Assembly: GCA_949825045.1 (NCBI GenBank)
Contig: OX463829.1
Coordinates: 9,610,001-9,674,000, forward strand
Direction: 5' to 3'
Source of the DNA: Argyresthia goedartella
Lineage: Eukaryota > Arthropoda > Insecta > Lepidoptera > Argyresthiidae
Length of the DNA stretch: 64,000 nt
The notes beneath the pieces were generated by a model. That model saw only the letters and a program-made list of their open reading frames with translations, did not search any database and had not been told where the DNA came from. Within the stretch, counting starts at the first letter, position 1. Each line of letters begins with the position of its first letter. The position numbers and the translations under genes are program-made. This document shows, one piece after another, positions 31,264-42,355 of this stretch.

Positions 31264-31343
31264 ATGCCGACCTGTGCAATACTCACGTGCAAAAATAGAA
31301 GCGAGATTGTGAACTCCAAGAACGCCGGTATCGCATATCACTT
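31264..31343 (+). pseudogene. THAP-domain first exon of a P-type transposase
   Basis: ATG at 31264 opens MPTCAILTCKNRSEIV, then NSKNAGIAYH. The MP-x-C-x4-C-x-NR start and a G-I-x-Y/F-H segment before the expected F--FP are the opening of a THAP zinc-coordinating DNA-binding domain; only the first two of its C2CH zinc ligands lie in this exon. The exon ends CACTT|GTAAGT, a consensus donor at 31344. Splicing to an exon starting with a pyrimidine would turn TT into phenylalanine, as the family expects; unspliced, the frame stops after 27 codons. I found no second exon with the distal Cys and His, so the rest appears deleted. THAP domains also occur in host genes, but the position inside inverted repeats with an 8-bp duplication favours a transposase. 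Confidence 0.72.
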
Positions 31344-31349
31344 GTAAGT

Positions 31350-32120
31350 CTCATTCCAACTATTATTTCTTCTTAAAACACAAGAAATAAACATTATTAC
31401 GAAAATAAATCATTCGCGGAAAATTCGCCACGAATTGACATTAAAGTGACAATGTCATGTTCTCGCTAAGTTTACTATACATTGCTGGTTTTGTATCTTT
31501 ATTACACTACTTATTGCCAAGCTAACACGCAATGAATATTTCACACTTATCTAAGTACGAAAGCAAAGATGCATACGGAGGCGAACTGTTATACGCACAC
31601 AGAGACGACATATAGTGATGGGGATGGTGATAGGATAGGACTCATTCCGCAATTACTAATATAGTTAATGTAATAATATAGTTATTTTATTGCTCATAAT
31701 AAGTAAGTAAGTAATTGTTATTTAGTAAGTTTATTGTTAGTTATTTGCCAAACAGGCAGTTTAGATTTTAAGTTTGTTTAAAACCTCGCCCGACGGAGGA
31801 TAATGGGGTGTTATAAGTATTGGTCGGAAATTCCGATGCTTTCAGTCAGGTCCGAAGAGTTCACAGTTATTCTACCTCCAGAAACCTCTTTGCCTCTCTT
31901 TCTAGCTGTAAGGATTCTGTTGAAAAAAAGAAGAGAGGCGAAGGGGTCTCGTATGTCGTAAGTCGTATAAATATGTCGTATTTACAAACGATTTACTATT
32001 TTATTTATAGAACCCGGCATTGCATACGACTGTCTATACCAGTGTCTATAAATTATAATCGATCGATGATACACGCTGTCCTTGCATTGTCCCAACACTA
32101 GCTCGACTGGCTAGTATGTT
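31350..32120. other. Interior of the P-type element, no further exon found
   Basis: It holds a GTAAGTAAGTAAG run near 31703, the phrase AACCTCGCCCGACGGAGGAT at 31783-31802, a CTTTGCCTCTCTTTC / GAAAGAGAGGCGAAG-like inverted pair at 31890 and 31935, and clustered TCGTATGTCGTAAGTCGTAT words at 31949-31990. I could not find catalytic motifs in any frame. Confidence 0.4.
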
Positions 32121-32124
32121 TCAG

Positions 32125-35115
32125 TTTCAGTTTAGTTTATTTCTGTACAATATACATTGTGTTGAAAATAATAAAATCTTACTCTAATAATAATAATTTA
32201 CTAACTATAATGTGCTATTCTAAATGTTATATCAATAAAGTTCAGTCACACAAACACTTTTACAACAAAATAATCAATATTAATCAATTTTGATCATCCA
32301 TGAACTCGTTTAGTGAGTAATAACCCTTTTCCAACAGAAAGTACCTCAATTGCGTTTCAAATTTATTATAATTAGTGGTTAATTTTAACTCTATTGGTAG
32401 CCTATTAAACAATTTAACAGCCTGATAGCGGGCACTATGCTGCACAATGTTAAGGCGAGGACATAATTTCTGTTCGAGGTCTTTTCTTCTTGAGCTAAGA
32501 CGTACTTTTCGTTCAGCTTCCGATTCTATATTGTAAAGACGTTTCTTCAAGTCGCATAGTATTATGAATATGTACAGGCTAGGGACTGTCAATATTGCTA
32601 GTTCTGCAAAGTGAGGCTTACAGGATTCCCAATGTGGTGCTCGTACTATTATCCTAATTGCCCTTTTCTGAATCGTGAAAGCTGTTTTTATGTTATATTG
32701 GTAGCTGTTCCCCCACCATTTAATGCTGTACCTAAGTTTAGATTCCACAAGTGCATAGTATACAGTCTTCAACTGATCTTTTGTAAGTTCATCGCGTAGA
32801 CTTCTAAGGGCATAGCAAGCTGAACTAATAAAGCCTTCTATAGCTTTTAATTCACATTTCCAGCTAAGCAGTGAGTCTATATGCACACCCAGGAACTTTA
32901 CTTCATCTACTAGTGAAATTTGTGCACCATTAAGATATATATCTATAGTCTCTTTATTTTTCGCTGTAGTCTTAAAGAGAATTTGCCCCTGTTTTGGAGG
33001 AGTTACGTTGGAGATTATTATTTGTAAACCAATTGAAGAACAGTGAAAGAGTGGCATTAACTATGGAACTAAGTTCGTCATTGGTATCTGCCGCAGCTAT
33101 AGCGTTTGTGTCATCTGCAAAAATAACAAGTTCTACCTCAGGCGCAGTATTATCAATAAAATTTATGAGATCATTAATAAAAGTTATAAACAGAACAGGG
33201 CCCAAAATAGAACCTTGTGGAACGCCTCTTGTTATCTTCACTCTTTTAGACTTTTTCTCACATCTTTCTGTCACATTTTTCATCTGTATGAACTGAAACC
33301 GGTTTTGCAAATATGACTTCAATAGTGTCAACGATTTGCCCCTTACCCCATAGAAGTCTAATTTTTTCAATAGTAAGTTATGATCCACTGTATCAAATGC
33401 GGAGCTTAGGTCAAGGAATAAACCAGCAACTCTCTTTTTGTCATTTAATTTGGCAACTATTTCATCCAACAATGTATCAATGGCATCTGCTGTGCTTACT
33501 CCTTTCTGATAACCAAATTGCCTTTTATTTAGTACTTTATGTTTATTTAAATGTCTAACAAGTCTGGTCTTAATGAGTATTTCGAAGATTTTTGAAATAA
33601 TTGGTAACAAGGATATTGGTCTATAATTGTTTGGGTCTTTCTTGCTTCCTTTTTTTTTAAAAATTGGCAAAACTTTGGCTATCTTAAGTTGATCCGGGAA
33701 AATTCCGGCCTTAGCACACATATTAAAAAAATAAGCTAATGGTTCCGCTAACAGATCTATGTTATCCTTAATTATCTTTATAGGCATATCGTCAAAACCA
33801 CATGACCGCTTCGCTGGCATGTATTTAACCTCTCTTTCAATTTCTAGTGCGGTAACCTCTTTCCAGTCCATCTCTCCTTCTGTTCTTATAACATTTCTCT
33901 CTAAAAAGTTTATTGCTAGTTCTGTGTTTCCCATAGTCAGTGCACTACTGTTATCAAATTTTTCTGAAAAAACATCAACTATTTGTTGGGACTCATCAAT
34001 TAATATATTTTCTATTTTTAATTTAATTGTTTCTCTTATATTATTTATATTTGTACTTCGGTGTTTATTCACTACGTTCCATATATACTTTGCTGAATTT
34101 TTTGCGTAGATTATGTCAGATTGAATCGCCATCTTTTTTGCAGTTCTTACTATTTTTCTATAGAGTCTTAGGTACTTTATTTTATAACATACGACTGAGT
34201 CATCAGTAGTATTTTTATAAGCACAACATAAGACACGTTTCATTTTGCTAGATATTTTTATTCCTTTTGTTAGCCATTTAAGTTGTTGCTCAGTTCGTAA
34301 ACTAACCTTTTTCCTTCTTTTTTTAAAACTTTGATTGAAGCATTTATACAGTTTCGTTAGGAAACTATTAATACCCTCAAGTTTCCAGTCTATATTGTTT
34401 AAGCTCTGTTTAAAGTTGTTGTTGTTTCAAGCGCTGAACAATCTATTTTCTACAAAAATTACATCTTCCCTCCCTTTAACTTTTCCCTGATCCAGCCGAA
34501 CTTCCACTTCGCAGAATAATGCAGCGTGTCCATCTGATAGTCCATTATGATCCAGGTTGATATTTGATATGTGGTCTTGTGGCAGGTTGGTTAGAATGTT
34601 GTCGAGGCATGATTCTGCACCCCCACAAGCGTAAGTTACTTCACTAAAAAGAGGTCTGAAATTATAGCATTTCAATAGGCTCAAGAACTCCGTTTGATTT
34701 TTATTTTCAATCAGTAAATCAACATTGAAATCACCGCAAATGAGACACATTCTGCCAAAGGTGCTATCCATTAACTTTTCCAAGCATTCCATAAAAACGT
34801 CAAAATTATTTACCTTTGGGTTATTTCTATACACACAAAATACATACAAATTTGTCTCGATATCTTTAAAACCACATATCTCAAAAATTTCTGTTTTATA
34901 CAGAGATTCTCCTAATTTAAGAATTTCTGTCTTCCTATCTTTTAAACCTAATATCATAGATCCACCCCTACTCATCTTCACCCTAGAGTTACCCGAAATT
35001 ACAACATAATTTTGTAAACTAAATAACGCAAGCTGATCTTTTTTCAAAAAATGTTCAGTAATACATAAATATTGTGGTTTGTTATCTAATTCTTCCAAAT
35101 ATAACTCTAAGTATA
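32125..35115 (-). mobile_element. CR1/L2-type LINE, nested inside the P-type element
   Basis: On the minus strand it runs from a truncated endonuclease start at about 35115 to a 3' UTR ending GAAATAAACTAAACTGAAAC and TGAAAC repeats near 32125. A short tandem repeat in place of poly(A) is usual for CR1/L2-type LINEs, which also often lack target duplications; none was found. It lacks RNase H. The first codons of the endonuclease and any ORF1 are absent, so it is 5'-truncated. Its insertion postdates the P-type element, which postdates the outer LINE. Confidence 0.78.
32284..35115 (-). pseudogene. CR1/L2-type LINE endonuclease-reverse transcriptase, one stop and one frameshift
   Basis: Minus strand, in order. 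Endonuclease about 35115-34430: KPQYLCITEHFL (metal-binding Glu), LICGDFNVDLL, AESCLDNILTN and the C-terminal LSDGHAALF, where the usual SDH is stretched to SDGH. A TGA at 34427-34429 lies in frame before NNNNFKQSLNNIDW. Reverse transcriptase 34426-33000: NYRPISLLPIISKIFE, LFLDLSSAFDTVDH (first catalytic Asp), TRGVPQGSILGPVLF and VIFADDTNAIA (FADD, catalytic pair). At about 33000 a one-base slip near GGGG moves the frame, which then gives VDEVKFLGVHIDSLLSW and the C-terminal domain to the stop at 32284. Apart from these two lesions and the altered SDGH the protein is readable throughout, so inactivation is recent. Confidence 0.85.
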
Positions 35116-35284
35116 CCTGCGGTATTGTGGGTGTGTTCGGACGATAGGTGCATGACATTGCACTGACCAATAAAAGCGGAGGGATTGATGTACGAGTGGT
35201 GTAAATGTATGCGTGTTCTTAGTTTTCGGCGACACTGGTTACGATACAAGCTTAGCACCTAGGGCCTATCTCTCGATATCTGTG

Positions 35285-35292
35285 ATTAAAAC
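35285..35292 (+). repeat. 8-bp target duplication of the P-type element, right
   Basis: ATTAAAAC, the exact partner of 31123-31130. Removing the element and one copy rejoins the ORF1 reading frame, which then ends at TGA 35324-35326. Confidence 0.88.
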
Positions 35293-35343
35293 CATTCTTC
35301 TTGAAACACTAAGTAAGAGTAATTGATTTGTTATTTTTTTTTA

Positions 35344-38300
35344 ATGGATCAATTAAACATAATGCAATGGAACTCACAAAGTTTAATTAGTAATAGACTT
35401 GTTTTAACACATTTCCTGAAGGAGAATAATATTCACGTAGCAATTATTTGTGAAACTTGGCTAAAACCGAATCAACGTTTCAATATTCGAGGTTATAATA
35501 TTTGTAGATTGGACTCCGGCAACGACCATAATGGTGTTGCCATAATTGTTCATAACAGCTTAACTTTTAGAAAACTTGATACATTTTATGATAATTCCAT
35601 TCAGAACATAGCAATACGTTTAATGTACGGAGATAATAAGGAAGTATCAATTGTTAGTTTTTATAGCCCTAAAAACTGTCTACCGGTTTTTACCAAACAT
35701 AAATTTGATCAACTTATACAAAGTGTTCCAGAACCTGTGCTTTTTGCGGGAGATTTCAACGCTCTCCATTCGGCATGGGGATGTCGATCAACAGACGCTC
35801 GTGGTCGTGATGTCCTTTCAAGTACTAATGACAATAACTTAGTTTTGCTAAATGATGGCCAAATGACCACTATTGGATCACACCAATGGAGGCGAAATGC
35901 TTTAGATCTTTCTTTTATTTCTCCATCACTGGCTCTGAACTGTGATTGGACAGTGTATGATGACCCGCTAGGTAGTTACCATCTTCCAGTAATAATTAAA
36001 ATACTTATTCACAACAATTCACCTTACACTTCATCTCCATTAGACTGTTCAGCTATGAAAACTCATTTAAACTTTCGTCGTGTTAATTGGAATAATTACA
36101 AAAAAAATGTAGATACCCTTCTACAAGAATTCAATATAGATACCTCAAACTCTAAAGATTGCTATAAAAATCTTATTGATATTTTAATTTTAGCTGCTCG
36201 GAATTCATCACCAGTGTCCAGTTTTCGTAATAATAATTCATCACCAGGCATATTTAGGAAAAAAAGAATTCCTCTCCCATGGTGGAATGAAAAATGCAGC
36301 CAGGTTGTAGAGTGCTCTAAAGAAGCGTATATTCAATTTAAAAATGATCCTACTGAATGTAATTACATCAATTTCAAAAAGAAACAAGCTCTTAAAAAAC
36401 TTACATTAAAGCAGCAAAAACAAATTAGTTGGGTTGCATTATGTGAATCCTTCAACAGAACCACGCCGATTTCGCATATTTGGACTATCATGAAAAAATT
36501 TAATAAAACTTTCGTACATAGTTTCTCAAACAATAACATAAGTTGGGTCTTCGAATTCCTTAAAAAATATACGCCTGATACCGTTGAGTCTAACTTGAAT
36601 TTACATAGTTATGTGCATGCTAAGAATAGCGAATTTCTGGTAAAACCATTTTCTTTTCAAGAATTACAGTCAGCTATTTCATCTAGGAGAGATACAGCTT
36701 TTGGCCTTGACGGGATTCCTTACAAAATGTTAAAAATGCTTTCTAATAAATCTAAATCAGTTCTTTTAAATGTGTTCAATTCTTTATGGTCTCAAAATAT
36801 AATTCCTGATGATTGGAAATCAGATTGTCTTATTCCAATATTAAAACCAAATAAAGAGAAACATTGCCCTGACTCATATAGACCTATAGCACTTACATCT
36901 TGCGTTGGTAAAATTTTTGAACAAGTTCTAAAACAAAGGCTAGAGTTTTTTGTTGAATCCAATCATATACTACCCATGAACCAGTTTGGGTTTCGCAAAG
37001 GTCGATCGTCAAGAGAAAGTATAGCTCAATTACAATTAGACATCTTTCAATCTGTGAAGAAGAATATGTCGTTTGCCGGAGTCTTTTTTGATGTTGTTGG
37101 TGCATTCAATAATGTCAATCATCATATTTTGTGTAGGGAATTAGCTTCCATTGGGATTCCTATTAAATTTATTGATTTTATTTTTTCCTTTCTTCACGAC
37201 AGAAAAGTTTATGTTAAGATTAACAATCAATTGCTCGGTCCCCGCTCATCTTTTAAGGGAGTTTGTCAAGGTGGGATTTTAAGCCCACTCTTATTCACTT
37301 TGTATATTCATAAACTTAATCTTATTTTGGGCTCCAAAGTCCGAAACCTTCAGTTTGCGGACGATTTGGTGATATATAGCTCTGGAATGAATGCAAATGA
37401 GGTTATGCGAAATCTAAATGATTCGCTTTCTAGGTTCTCAAATTATTTCAAATATTTAAATTTAGACATCAGTCCTGAAAAATCTAAAGTGTTAATTTTC
37501 CACAAAATCAAACAAGCTCAGTTTAAAATTTATTTTAATAACACTCCTCTAATGTTTGCATCGGAGATCAAGTTTTTGGGAGTTTTTTTTCGTGGAAGAA
37601 ATATGTTGATAAGATTATATTCTCTGCAAATAGGGGTTATAACATATTGAAGTCTCTTACTAAAACTTACTGGGTTTCAGATCCGAAAGTATTAATAACT
37701 TTGTATAAGGCCATAGTTCGGAGTCATTTTGAATATGGCTTTATTTGCTTTGCAGCTAATGATCAACCTGTAAGAAAATTGGAAGTAATTCAAAATAACA
37801 ATTTAAGACTTATTACTGGTGCTATGAAAACCACGCCCATTAATTCCCTTCAAGTGGAATGTAATATTTCACCGTTGAATCTTTGCTTCAAGTACCTAAA
37901 ATACAGGTTTATCTTAAAAATGTTAGCCATTGAGCCCCATCCTTTGTTTAAAAATTTGGTACAATTTTACAGAAATAATCAGGCTTTGGCCTCTTCCTCC
38001 AAAACTCCCTACATTCTTCATGATTTTTCCTATATGTTCGACTTTAATCAGCAGTCTAATATACATAGAAGCCAAGATCATTGGGCATGCTACTCAGACG
38101 ATTTTTATAGTAAATTCACTTCAATGGTATTTCATATTGATCCCGAGAAAAAGAATAAACATGAAATCTGTGAACAACTGGCAAGATATATTGATTTTAC
38201 TCAAACACTGATGGTTCAAAAACTGATAACGGAGTTGCCGCAGCTATATACCTACCGCACATTAAAAATGGATTCGGAGTGAAATTGCCACAAGAAATGA

Positions 38301-39078
38301 GTATCTTTTCAGCAGAAGCACTTGCTATATCGAAAGCATTAACTTATATTTCGGAACACCCAGCTGATTCCCCTGAAAACAAGTGGGTCATAATATCTGA
38401 CAGTATGAGTACTCTAAAAGCTCTTCAATCAAACAAACTAGACTGCAACACCAATTATATTATTTACGATATCAAGAATCGCTACTCCCAACTTCATAAA
38501 TTAAATTTACTATCTTTATGTGGACTCCATCTCATGTCGGAGTGACAGGAAACGAAAATGCCGACTTCCTGGCCAAGGCGATCGTTGAAAGTAATGCTCC
38601 TGAGTCTACTGTACCTGTGCCAAACTCTGATTTCATTACCAAACTCAAACAGAATTTGAAACAAGAATGGTTTAGTTATTGGCAACAAACTCTTGCAGTT
38701 AAAGGTTCCTGGTACGGATCCGTTAGTGGAAGGATTGGACGTGCCTGGTTCTCTAAGTCAAACATGTGGAAAAGCAGGAAATTCTATGTTATAATGACAC
38801 GTCTCAGATTTGGTCACTGTCGCTTCGGATCACATCTTCACCGTATGCAAATTATTTCTTCGCCAATTTGTAATATCTGTAATGCCGCTAATCAAACACT
38901 GGATCATATATTTTTCGATTGCCCCGCCCATATTATACAACGCCTTGCCTTTATTGATAAACTGTTGCTCATCTACAAACCAGAAGATATCCCGCGTATC
39001 ACTGTTGACTTATTGAAGAATTTTGAAAATTATCAATATATTTACGATTATATCTGCTCTACTATTGAAGATATTTAG
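35344..39078 (+). pseudogene. LINE ORF2: endonuclease, reverse transcriptase, RNase H; three frameshifts
   Basis: The start is ATG 35344 (MDQLNIMQWNSQSLI), 17 bp after the original ORF1 stop. Endonuclease, residues about 1-225: NIMQWNSQSL, IICETWLKP (Glu), FAGDFNALHSAWGC (Asp, Asn), ALDLSFIS, and DPLGSYHLP, where the usual SDH has become SYH. This loses a catalytic Asp. Reverse transcriptase, about 480-740: SYRPIALTSCVGKIFE, GVFFDVVGAFNNVNH (first Asp), GVCQGGILSPLLF, LQFADDLVIYSSG (FADD). A T run at 37579-37587 hosts the first frameshift; the frame resumes as WKKYVDKIIFSANRGYN. A second near 38205 precedes RNase H (NTDGSKTDNGVAAAI, SAEALAISKAL, ISDSMSTLKAL), and a third near 38513 precedes the last block TPSHVGVTGNENADFLAK. 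A final CCHC-like knuckle, CNICNAANQTLDHIFFDC, ends the protein. The enzyme would nick target DNA, copy the element RNA and remove it. Confidence 0.88.
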
Positions 39079-39161
39079 AGTGGTAAAAATATGTATCGGA
39101 CTTGGAACAATACACGGACTAAGAGATATATTACACGGACATGACTCCTCAAATGTGACGT

Positions 39162-39495
39162 GGCTTCGGCCTTATAAAACAAACAAAAAGACTTGGCTTC
39201 GGCTGAAACAAAAACACGCAAGACTTGGCTTCGGCCTTAAAAAAACAAAACTACGGAAGACTTGGCTTCGGCCTTAAAAACATGAAAAACGGAAGACCTG
39301 GCTTCGGCCTTAAAAAACAAAACTACGGAAGACCTGGCTTCGGCCTGAAAAATCAAAACTACGGAAGACTTGGCTTCGGCCTTAAAAACAAGATATACGG
39401 AAGACCTGGCTTCGGCCTTAAAAAACAAAACTACGGAAGACTCGGCTTTGGCCTTAAAAACAAGAAATACGGAAGACCTGGCTTCGGCCTTTCGA
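39162..39495 (+). repeat. 36-bp minisatellite of UUCG-type hairpins in the LINE 3' UTR
   Basis: Ten units of about 33-36 bp follow ORF2, each with a GGCTTCGGCC core plus AAAACAAAACTACGGAAGAC-type spacer. In RNA each core folds as GGC(UUCG)GCC, the exceptionally stable cUUCGg tetraloop. The second unit has GGCTTCGGCT (still paired by G-U) and the ninth GGCTTTGGCC (loop changed, stem kept). Spacers vary more than cores, which suggests stem conservation. LINE RTs often recognise 3' hairpins, so a role in RNA recognition is possible. The multiple-of-three unit keeps a 99-codon frame open; I do not think it is translated. Confidence 0.85.
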
Positions 39496-39594
39496 AACCT
39501 CGGAAACGGAATAAGAAGATGTAAACACTGAAGACATGGCTGTACGGCTTTGATTGCTATTGCCTTTCCTTAGGGATTAAGACGGAAAAAAAAA

Positions 39595-39606
39595 TGTATT
39601 TTTCAT
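39595..39606 (+). repeat. Target-site duplication, right, of the 9.6-kb LINE
   Basis: TGTATTTTTCAT, exact match to 29955-29966, directly after the A run. Confidence 0.85.
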
Positions 39607-42335
39607 TATTTGTGTTTTTCGTGTTGGTTAGCGCCGCGGACCTTTTAATGCTGTGGTTTTGATGATTAAATAATGTCTATATTCTCTAATGAAGAATACG
39701 CGGACAAGGAAGTCATTTCAAGATAATTTCTGACATTTTACTTCTTCTTAATTCGCGGGATCTGCGGTCATTGTTGTCAGGTCTGCTGAACCTTTGATTT
39801 AATCGTCGTCATGCTGCAGGTCTTCCGACATGTTTAGTTCTTGTTTGTTATTTTTTTGTTTTGATTTGATTGCGACTGACATGTTACATAGCGTGGGAAT
39901 GGACGCGGTAAGGTAGCTCCCCAACACTTAGTTCACCAACGGTAATACTATACGAAGACCACAATAGGTCTTATCAGGTTACATCCAAACATTCATATCC
40001 AAACTCATAAAATGCAGCTCATGAAAAGTGCGACTTAAATACTGGAATTCATTTCCCTAGAGACGATACTGCGCAAGCGTGACATTGAACGTCGCTCAAA
40101 TTTTAAGTTATCAGTTGTGCATGCGGACCAAGAGTCGTTGATGTGATGAAAGGATAGTGTTTCAATAGCAATGGTTCATTCATCCTTACTTGTTATGCAA
40201 ACACAGGAGTTTGATACCTCGTGATTGCTTACACGCGATGTAGAGATGAACAGTAATATTTTCATAAAACTAAATGGCACACGAAGGGTTCCGTACTATC
40301 GTATAAGAAAACTTATATACGAAAAAATGGGGTTTTCTTCGAATCCACTTACTCCACCATGAAGTCATCTACAGATTTGATTTTTGGTTAACGTTTATTG
40401 AGTATTTGATTAAGATTCTCACTAAAGGAAAACGCGATTGGATGAAAATTTCTCGATAGAATTAAATTACGAAAAAAAACTCTATTTATTTTTATTTTTT
40501 CCTGTAATTCTGAAATTCTAACTAATCTACTTATGGAACTGCGTTCAAAATGTCGATACTATGTATTCGTAAACTCTCCTTGAAAATCTTTTTAACAAAA
40601 TAGCGAAGTTTATTTTTAAACAATTTTTCTGTGGTTTGGCGCTGTGTTATCTCATTTTTCCCCGATTCCGTCCCTCTCACACTGCGGGTCTTTTCGCCTG
40701 AAGTAACGGGGACCTTTGCACGGACGAGGTATCCCCTTAACCAATAAAACTAATAAAACAAAAAGAGAAAAATATTATGTCCGAACGTGGATACGAACCC
40801 AGAACCCAAAGATTGCGAAGCCGATATTAAACCAATTGCGCCTCGATGACTATGTATCAAGTCGCGTAATCTACGATCGTATATGAATCATGATATTATG
40901 TAGGGTGTTAAAACTCGTCTCTTGTATGGGGACCTTCTTTCATTTAATAAATCTCGTGAAGTTCATTCTTTGTTGCTGTAGCGGCCACAGAACTACACAT
41001 TCTGTGAACATTTCAGCTATCTACCTATTACGGTTCTTGAGATACAGCCCGCTGACAGACGGACGGACAGACAGACAGCGAGGTTTGGAACTCCACAAAA
41101 TATCTTTTTAGATTAATCTGTCATCCATTATCCGTATTGTATTTTTCTCGGTGCTGTGCGGCGACTTACTTTGTGTAGCGCCTTTTAGAAAGCGAACGGA
41201 ATTTTCCCAGTGTACCATGTCGTGTGGCGCTTCACTTCATGGTAGTGCCAGGCGCTGGCCATTTTTAACCCTTAATTGGAATGAATGATTATACATCCCA
41301 CCAGATTTTCAACCTTATGGATTGGTAATAAATGCGAAAACCTACAAAAAATTCTGTATGTTCTGGTCCAATTAAGACTTAATAATGACCATTCTGTGCA
41401 AATTCCTTTGGTTTTCTTCTTGGATGCTGTTATTTTTACCATATTATTCAATAACCCAAAAGTTTTATTTATTGAGGTAATACGTAGGTGTAATTTTGCT
41501 AATTTATTACCTGGTGGTCAAAGTATGTTAGCATGACCATATTTTAGTGGACGACCAAATATTATACCAAAAAAATATACTGACCGCACCATTTTTCATA
41601 ATCTAGTATCTCCTAAATTAATCTAGAATCATAACATTATCAAACAAACGTCTCTATATTCAGCACAAAAACAAGTCTAAACAAAAAGGGAACATATTGA
41701 TCGTAGCAATAAATATTATCTTATTGGTATTTTCGCCATAACCAACGATGGCCGGTAGATAAGCCTGTCCATACTGGGAACTGAAATGTTAGGACAGTAA
41801 TCAACCCGTTTAAATTAGAGCTTTGACGGAACCGAATAGGGTTCTAAATCTTTCGAATATTCTGCTTGCTAAAAGATTTAACACGATCTTACGGGCCGCA
41901 CGCTCAGTGAGAAACAGACTTGCTCCTTCAGTTAAGTGACATATTTTATTCATTGCTCTGATGGTACTTATCTCTTCTTTCGCGCTAAAAAACGGGCTTG
42001 AAATCGGTACAGCGTACTCCTTGATTAGCTTCTGTGTAGGTTTTGTTGGTTCGCTAAAGTCCTAGAAAAATGTCTTGGTGGATCGACAGTCGAATCAGCG
42101 GTTCCAAAGAATTAATCTAATTTGACACTAGGAAATAGCTCTTTACCGTATGTAAAAGCTATTATTTGTTGACTGTAGGTTAGATACGACGTGGTTGAGA
42201 AAAACCCATATTCTGGAACAATATTGATTAACAAGTAAGATCACTCTGTGGTGAGTGTTTATATTTTTTGCCACCTATGTTTGTATTGTACATTTATCAA
42301 GTGCAAATTTATCGGTTCGGCAGCAAGTACCGTAC
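39607..42335. other. Non-coding, scattered repeat crumbs
   Basis: No gene is visible. Recognisable pieces are a tRNA-like SINE head at 40785-40855 (listed separately) and GACAGACGGACGGACAGACA at 41055-41074, part of the GGGTTCCGTAC-type repeat. The remainder is AT-rich and unassigned. Confidence 0.35.
40785..40855 (-). mobile_element. tRNA-derived SINE head, minus strand
   Basis: On the minus strand GAGGCGCAATTGGTTTAATA holds an A-box-like sequence and TTCTGGGTTCGTATCCACG a B box. The two ends do not form a proper acceptor stem, so it is tRNA-derived and not a tRNA gene. It is a third SINE head type in this window. Confidence 0.5.
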
Positions 42336-42341
42336 AAGCAA

Positions 42342-42355
42342 CTTCTCTTGAGAAG
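42342..42355. repeat. Small palindrome CTTCTC-TT-GAGAAG
   Basis: Six-bp arms. Similar palindromes, AACTTCTCAAGAGAAGTT at 45624-45641 and AACTTTCAATTGAAGTT at 45094-45110, lie on the other side of the endonuclease-protease frame. They could be terminal hairpins of a rolling-circle type element family, but the link is speculative. Confidence 0.4.

Larger units (their letters stand above)
31131..35284 (+). mobile_element. P-superfamily DNA transposon with THAP-type exon, inserted in LINE ORF1
   Basis: The termini are exact 20-bp inverted repeats: CACAGATATCGAGAGATAGG at 31131-31150 and its complement at 35265-35284, with ATTAAAAC on both sides. P-superfamily elements are known for 8-bp duplications and CA-initial termini of the pattern CANRG, which CACAG fits; hAT elements also make 8 bp but usually begin YARNG, which CACAG does not fit. 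A short frame at 31264 has the opening of a THAP DNA-binding domain, the N-terminal domain of P transposases, and ends in a good splice donor. No RNase H-like catalytic region is seen, so this is a non-autonomous remnant. About 1 kb of its left part and 150 bp of its right part remain, separated by a minus-strand LINE. Confidence 0.8.
29967..39594 (+). mobile_element. Full-length RNase H-bearing LINE, I-group type, with nested insertions
   Basis: A non-LTR retrotransposon with both ends preserved. It starts GAAAAAAAAAGCGCGGGAAC, carries ORF1 (zinc-knuckle RNA-binding protein), ORF2 (endonuclease, reverse transcriptase, RNase H), a 3' UTR with a hairpin minisatellite, and ends in an A run at 39586-39594. 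Exact 12-bp duplications flank it. Without the 4.15-kb insertion at 31131-35284 and one copy of its 8-bp duplication the element is about 5.47 kb, the usual length of I/R1-group LINEs. Presence of RNase H favours the I, LOA or Nimb branches over R1 or jockey; I cannot decide between them. Frameshifts in both ORFs and an active-site change make it dead. Confidence 0.85.

Noticed and set aside
31131..35284. hAT superfamily assignment of the inserted DNA transposon
   Set aside because: The 8-bp duplication alone would allow hAT, but the CACAG terminus fits CANRG better than YARNG and a THAP-like exon is present. The hAT option stays open only as a weaker alternative.
39225..39524. A 99-codon glycine/lysine repeat protein after the LINE ORF2
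   Set aside because: It is the translation of the 36-bp 3' UTR repeat, lies after the stop of ORF2, and the hairpin core explains the conservation better.
40785..40855. A tRNA gene on the minus strand
   Set aside because: The B box is good, but the ends do not form an acceptor stem, so it is a tRNA-derived SINE head.
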